Assembly: GCA_023382455.1 (NCBI GenBank)
Contig: JAHDVX010000010.1
Coordinates: 6,982 to 70,981, forward strand
Length of the DNA: 64,000 nucleotides
Direction of reading: 5' to 3'
DNA from: Flavobacteriales bacterium
Lineage (GTDB): Bacteria > Bacteroidota > Bacteroidia > Flavobacteriales_F > PHOS-HE28
A model generated the notes under the pieces. The model saw nothing but the letters and a program-made list of their open reading frames with translations. It had not been told where the DNA came from and searched no databases. Position numbers and translations under genes: made by a program. Shown piece after piece: positions 60,199 through 64,000 of this stretch. How positions within the stretch are numbered: position 1 is the stretch's first letter; the number at the start of each line of letters is the position of its first letter.

Positions 60199-61179
60199 TC
60201 ACCTGGGCTTCCTCAACCACACCTTCTGCCCCGGCTGCAGCGGGTCCGCGATGCCCATGCCGTTGTACTTGGCCAGCTTCTTCAGCTTCACCCCGTAGCG
60301 CTGGCTGATGCCCCAGAGTGTTTCGCCCTTTTCCGCGATCACGCTCTCCTGGTCCTGGCTCTTGTTGCGCTTGGGTTGGATGAACACCACCTGACCTTCC
60401 TCCAACCGGCTGTCCTTGGCCATGTCGTTCCAGCCGGCCACGAGCCCGGGCATCTGCTGGATCTCATCCGCGATGTCCTTCACGGTCTCCCCCTTCCGGG
60501 CACGCACGAACTTGATCCGGCCGTCGAACAGTTCCACGGGGCGCGCATCGCCGATGGTGACCACATTGTCGCCGTCGCGGGAGGTATGTCGTGATGGTTT
60601 GGTGGTAGCTGGCTTGTTGGAGGAACCGCCCCGGTCGGCATAGCTCACATCCACGCCACGGTCCAGGTTATTCAACTGGTAGCGCTCGATCAGGTCGATG
60701 AGCTTGTGCGGGTACCGGGGATCGGTGGCGTAGCCGCAGCGTTTCAGGCCATGGGCCCAGCCCTTGTAGTCGGTGGGCTTCAGCTCGAAGAGGCTCGCGT
60801 AACGCGGGCGCATCAGGAACTTGGAATGGTCCTCGAAGCTCAGGTCCGCGCTGCGGTACTTGCGGAAGCAGTCGTTCTTCTTGTCGTCATCGTGAAAGAC
60901 CTTTCCGCCGGTCCAGTCGGGTGTGCACTTGATGCCGAAGTGGTTGTTGCCCTCCACGGCGAGCACGCTGTTCCCGCTGCGGCTTTCCAGCAGGCCTTGC
61001 GCCAGGGTGATGCTGGCCGGGATACCGTGCTCCTTCATCTTCCGCACGGCCACCTCCTTCCATTGGGCGATGTACTGCTCCGGGGTCTGGTCGCCCGGAC
61101 CGGCTTGGGCGCTCACCGGCGCCAATAGGAAGGCCATGGCCCAGGCCAAGGAGGTTTTCAACACCTGTTGGATCTTCAT
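60199..61179 (-). CDS. GH73-type N-acetylglucosaminidase with two LysM domains
   Basis: 326 aa. Signal peptide to ~25 (MKIQQVLKTSLAWAMAFLLAPVSAQA). Residues ~30-170 are a glucosaminidase domain of the FlgJ type, with GIPASITLAQGLLESRSGNS carrying the likely catalytic Glu and NNHFGIKC. A linker of Ser/Lys/Thr (~180-210) precedes two LysM domains, residues ~228-275 (ARKGETVKDIADEIQQMPG) and ~282-326 (EKGETLWGISQRYG), which bind peptidoglycan. It probably trims cell wall glycan strands. TAATTTTG lies 28 bases before the start. Confidence 0.93.
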   Translation of the reverse strand: MKIQQVLKTSLAWAMAFLLAPVSAQAGPGDQTPEQYIAQWKEVAVRKMKEHGIPASITLAQGLLESRSGNSVLAVEGNNHFGIKCTPDWTGGKVFHDDDKKNDCFRKYRSADLSFEDHSKFLMRPRYASLFELKPTDYKGWAHGLKRCGYATDPRYPHKLIDLIERYQLNNLDRGVDVSYADRGGSSNKPATTKPSRHTSRDGDNVVTIGDARPVELFDGRIKFVRARKGETVKDIADEIQQMPGLVAGWNDMAKDSRLEEGQVVFIQPKRNKSQDQESVIAEKGETLWGISQRYGVKLKKLAKYNGMGIADPLQPGQKVWLRKPR

Positions 61180-61206
61180 TTTCTACCACACGGATTGCCT
61201 CAGGTT

Positions 61207-61214
61207 CAAAATTA
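61207..61214 (-). promoter_or_regulatory. -7 box TAATTTTG for the glucosaminidase gene
   Basis: The minus strand reads TAATTTTG, an exact match to TAnnTTTG, 27 bases upstream of the start at 61179. No TTG has the right -33 spacing. Confidence 0.5.
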
Positions 61215-61388
61215 TCGCGGGCTCCAAGGCGCCCCCGACAGTGTTCCACCGCGCCATGCACCACCCGTTGTTGATAACGTACGGATCACCCGAAACAGCA
61301 TGCCGGCCCCGGCAAAGGCTGTTCCGGCCTGGTCCGGCATCACCTTTGCCCTGTCGCGACCACCCTCCCGGATCAACCCCGCAATGCC

Positions 61389-61868
61389 ATGCCGATCTTG
61401 AAAACCCGGTTCCTGCCCATTTTGGTCGGGTTCCTATCGGCGATCTCGGCCTGTACCGGCCGCGCCCAGGTCCCCGCTAACCCTTGGCGCCAGGTCTTCC
61501 TCGCACCTTCGTTCGTGCTGGAAGAAGTGTATGCCGGCGATTGGGGGGACCACCGACAAGCCTTTTCCTTCACCCGGACCGATACCGGCTATCGGGTTGC
61601 GTGGAACATCCCCGGGCATGGCCTTCGGGATGACACCCTGCGGGCCTGGTTGTCCGTCGGTGAAGTCCTGGAGCTTGAAAGGCTCTTCACCGACTGCTCT
61701 GCCCGGATCGACAGCCTGCGCAACACCAGCACCGAGCATGTGCTGTACGGATTCAGGGCCGGCGGCCTGGGCCACATGATCGACGACCGGTTCAGCCTGG
61801 CGTGCCATGGGGCCTTTCGCACTTGGAAGGAGCAGCTCGCCAAGAAGGCGACAGGAAGAAGACCCTAA
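61389..61868 (+). CDS. small secreted protein of unknown function
   Basis: 159 aa. A signal-like N terminus (MPILKTRFLPILVGFLSAIS) is followed by ACTGRAQ, a possible lipobox at Cys22. The rest is mixed, with WGDHRQAFSFTRTDTGYRV and a C-terminal helix. No family is recognised. It is isolated between a divergent promoter region and the lipoprotein-receptor pair, and no promoter box is clear. Confidence 0.6.
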   Translation: MPILKTRFLPILVGFLSAISACTGRAQVPANPWRQVFLAPSFVLEEVYAGDWGDHRQAFSFTRTDTGYRVAWNIPGHGLRDDTLRAWLSVGEVLELERLFTDCSARIDSLRNTSTEHVLYGFRAGGLGHMIDDRFSLACHGAFRTWKEQLAKKATGRRP

Positions 61869-62009
61869 CGCCAAGTGCTCCTGGGCCGGGCTGCGCCCGT
61901 AGCCCCTGTCTTCCCGACCCCGGTCAGCTTGAAAAATGATTCTTGGCAGGTTCACTGGCCCGAGGCACTCCGGCTGACCTTTCTCAGGCTGATGCCATTC
62001 CCTGGTGGG

Positions 62010-62017
62010 TAACTTTG
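62010..62017 (+). promoter_or_regulatory. -7 box TAACTTTG for the lipoprotein-receptor pair
   Basis: TAACTTTG matches TAnnTTTG exactly, 43 bases upstream of the GTG start at 62061. No TTG stands at -33. Confidence 0.5.
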
Positions 62018-62060
62018 CCTCAATCCACTCACGGTCACCACTCCAATCCCGCTCCACCAC

Positions 62061-62927
62061 GTGAAACTCCCCGTTCGCACCCTGGTCCTGCTCCTTGGCC
62101 TCTCCGCCTTCACCGCGTGCAAGAAGGATGAAGTCGCAGAGCCTTCCACATCAACCCCTTCCAGCAGCCTGCAAGTGTTGCAGTCCGCCACGCACAACGG
62201 CTACACCCTGGAGCTGCTGAACAGTTCCGGCAAGTTCGAAGTGGGCCACAACCCGGTCCTTGTCCGCATCAAGGACGGCAATGGGAATGCTTTGGAGAAC
62301 GCCACGCTATCGTGGGAACCCATGATGACCATGGACATGGGCGGCGGCACACACCAGCATAGCTGCCCCTACTCCTCCGTGGCCGCCAGTACCAGCAACC
62401 CCGCCCTCTACGAAGGATACGTCGTCTTCAACATGGCCACCAGCAGCACGGGCTTCTGGGAGATGACCCTGACCTACGACGTCGGCAATGGCGCAAGCAG
62501 CGTGACCATGCCGGTGAACGTACTGGCATCGGACAGCGAATTCCGCAAGCGCTACACCTCGGCCGTGGGCACCGACGGGGTGACCTACCTGCTGGCCATG
62601 GTGGAGCCCAGCCAGCCCACCACGGGCGTGAACAACATGGTGGTAGGCCTGTACAAGCGCGTGAGCGGCACGGAATTCCCCGTGGTGGACAACTACACCA
62701 TCCGGGTTGATCCCCGCATGCCGGGCATGGGCAACCACGGCGCCCCAGGCAACGTGGACCTCACGCAAGGGGCCGACGGCTTCTACCACGGCAGCGTGGG
62801 CTTCTCCATGACCGGCTACTGGAAGATCAACCTGATCGTGGAGGACGGAGCCGGGACGGCCTTGGCCGGCAATGCCGTTACCGACACGCAGGAGGAAAGC
62901 AGCGTCCACTTCAAGGTGAACTTCTGA
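62061..62927 (+). CDS. lipoprotein with two FixH/YtkA-like domains
   Basis: 288 aa from a GTG at 62061, which gives a lipoprotein signal peptide ending LSAFTAC (Cys20). The mature part has two similar beta-sandwich halves, ~40-150 and ~160-288. The first has MMTMDMGGGTHQHSCPY, a Met/His-rich stretch, and both halves have F/Y-EGYVVFNMATSSTGFWEM-like closing strands. This pattern recalls the YtkA/FixH family, linked to copper handling. It is 49 bp upstream of a TonB-dependent receptor, so it may deliver or bind metal at the surface. The metal is inferred, not shown. Confidence 0.72.
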   Translation: MKLPVRTLVLLLGLSAFTACKKDEVAEPSTSTPSSSLQVLQSATHNGYTLELLNSSGKFEVGHNPVLVRIKDGNGNALENATLSWEPMMTMDMGGGTHQHSCPYSSVAASTSNPALYEGYVVFNMATSSTGFWEMTLTYDVGNGASSVTMPVNVLASDSEFRKRYTSAVGTDGVTYLLAMVEPSQPTTGVNNMVVGLYKRVSGTEFPVVDNYTIRVDPRMPGMGNHGAPGNVDLTQGADGFYHGSVGFSMTGYWKINLIVEDGAGTALAGNAVTDTQEESSVHFKVNF

Positions 62928-62976
62928 TCGACCACGGGCCGATCATGGGCAACAGGGAGGGAACAACCACAGTGTG

Positions 62977-64000
62977 ATGCCGAACAGGCTGCGATGCATG
63001 GTCCTGCCGTTGGCGATGCTCTTGGTCGCTCCCCTGCTGGCCCAGACGGAACCGGACACCCTGCCGCCCCTCCCCAACCTGATGGAGATGCAGGAGCTGG
63101 AACAGGTGGTGATCCTGCCCACCGGGCCCGGCTGCCATACGCACGGCGACAAGCCCTTGGGCTCGCTGGACAGCTACCTGGCCGAGTCCAATTCGGTGAA
63201 CATGATCCGGCGCGGCTGCTACGCCATGGAACCCATGCTCAACGGCATGGCCACCGAGCGCAGCGTGGTCACGGTGGACGGTATGCGCATTTACGGGGCC
63301 TGCACGGACAAGATGGACCCGGTGACCTCGTACGTGGAAACCTCCAACCTGTCCCGGGCGCGGATCAAGTCCGGATCCTCCGGCGGCGAGCACGGCGGCA
63401 CCATCGCGGGCTCCATCGACCTGGAACGCCGGCGCACCGGGTTCAAGGACAAGCGCGGATGGGGCGGCACCGCCTCCGCAGGGTTTGAGGGCAACAACGC
63501 CCAGCGCATCTTCGGAACGGCCCTTAACTACGCCGGCCCGTCGCTCTACACCGATGTGGACTTCACCTTCCGGAAGGCCGACAACTACCGCGCCGGCCAC
63601 CGGCCCGATGCCTCCAACACGGTGGATTTCTCCCAATTCACCAAGTACAACCTCTCGGCCATCGCGGGCTACAAGCTCAGCGCAGGCAACGAGGTGGAGG
63701 CCTCCGTCATCTACGACAAGGCCACCGACGTGGGCTATCCCGGCCTCCCGATGGACGTTTCCTTGGCGGAGGCCCTGATCGGTTCAGTGCAATACCGCCA
63801 TCTGCCGCGCAACGGCCCGGTGAGCCTGTGGGAGACGAAGCTCTACTACAACACCATCACGCACGTGATGGACGACAGCCACCGGCCCGTGGTGCCCATC
63901 CGCATGGACATGCCGGGCTGGAGTACCACCGAGGGCTTCTACACCAAGCTGTACGCCTCCGCCGGCAAACATGCCATCAAGGCCACACTGTCCGGGCATC
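62977..64000 (+). CDS. TonB-dependent receptor, truncated by the window end
   Basis: At least 341 codons from the ATG at 62977, with the 3' end outside the window. Signal peptide MPNRLRCMVLPLAMLLVAPLLAQ. The plug domain (~45-150) carries PGCHTHGDKP, RRGCYAMEPMLNGMATERS and GMRIYGACTDKMDP, a pattern I associate with metal-type receptors of Bacteroidota. The barrel starts near residue 155 with antiparallel strands. It would import a substrate by TonB energy, most simply a metal complex, because of the Cys/His/Met-rich plug and the lipoprotein before it. Confidence 0.85.
   Translation, partial: MPNRLRCMVLPLAMLLVAPLLAQTEPDTLPPLPNLMEMQELEQVVILPTGPGCHTHGDKPLGSLDSYLAESNSVNMIRRGCYAMEPMLNGMATERSVVTVDGMRIYGACTDKMDPVTSYVETSNLSRARIKSGSSGGEHGGTIAGSIDLERRRTGFKDKRGWGGTASAGFEGNNAQRIFGTALNYAGPSLYTDVDFTFRKADNYRAGHRPDASNTVDFSQFTKYNLSAIAGYKLSAGNEVEASVIYDKATDVGYPGLPMDVSLAEALIGSVQYRHLPRNGPVSLWETKLYYNTITHVMDDSHRPVVPIRMDMPGWSTTEGFYTKLYASAGKHAIKATLSGH

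Noticed and set aside
1-64000. tRNA, rRNA, CRISPR arrays, insertion sequences and phage genes
   Set aside because: I looked through the gaps and found no cloverleaf, no direct-repeat array with spacers, no transposase or integrase motif and no phage structural gene.

Overview
The window looks like a chromosomal segment of a high-GC member of the Bacteroidota, most likely a Flavobacteriales-like lineage. The evidence is internal. Seven secreted proteins carry type IX secretion (T9SS) C-terminal sorting domains. The T9SS regulator PorX is present. LpxC and FabZ are fused, as is typical of Bacteroidota. There is a TANFOR-domain giant protein, an EF-P of the Bacteroidota PGNLRA type, and several start-proximal boxes fit the phylum's -7 promoter element (TAnnTTTG, here often TAnnTTCG). 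No tRNA, rRNA, CRISPR array, transposase or phage gene was found. The first ~97 bases are GC homopolymer noise of the kind seen at contig ends.

Layout. (1) 98-3605: two T9SS cargo genes with clearly lower GC than the rest. (2) 3702-6945: a membrane-anchored propeller protein and RNase HII. (3) 6949-13361: a small surface-polysaccharide module (glycosyltransferase, Wzx-type flippase, two Wzz-type chain-length proteins, Wzy/ligase-type polymerase), split by a 337-bp non-coding region rich in inverted repeats. (4) 13319-20170, minus strand: lpxD, lpxC/fabZ, lpxA, an ABC ATPase, efp, a second LpxD-like gene and a PP2C/SpoIIE-type phosphatase, i.e. the early lipid A pathway with type II fatty-acid synthesis and translation functions. 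(5) 20349-24110: a small repeat protein with a Cys/Met-rich membrane peptide, a 7TM class III adenylate cyclase and an SDR dehydrogenase. (6) 24123-36051, minus strand: TANFOR giant, FN3 protein, propeller sensor kinase and LytTR regulator, tightly spaced, and divergent from (7) 36251-41629: an outer-membrane barrel and three T9SS cargo genes, the last frameshifted. (8) 41670-46727: HD hydrolase divergent from porX-tsaE-ald and a small membrane protein. (9) 46767-54942: a large nested palindrome, a 2026-aa PKD protein with a type B sorting domain, a lipoprotein and a beta-barrel. (10) 55186-60013: secreted esterase-like cargo, proline dehydrogenase, and overlapping aroB-aroA. (11) 60199-64000: peptidoglycan hydrolase, a small secreted protein, and a Met/His-rich lipoprotein upstream of a TonB-dependent receptor that runs off the window.

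How it fits together. Much of the DNA serves the cell surface: lipid A, exopolysaccharide, T9SS cargo and its regulator PorX, large adhesin-like proteins and outer-membrane barrels. The most system-like block is 23334-41629, where two very large envelope proteins share a strand with a dedicated two-component pair and lie opposite a barrel and a row of secreted cargo. The HD gene and lpxD point the same way on either side of a ~21.5-kb block, which suggests that an older HD-lpxD-lpxC-lpxA-efp row was split by this block. A 7-nt-period ACAAC repeat and long palindromes form a repeat layer unrelated to coding.
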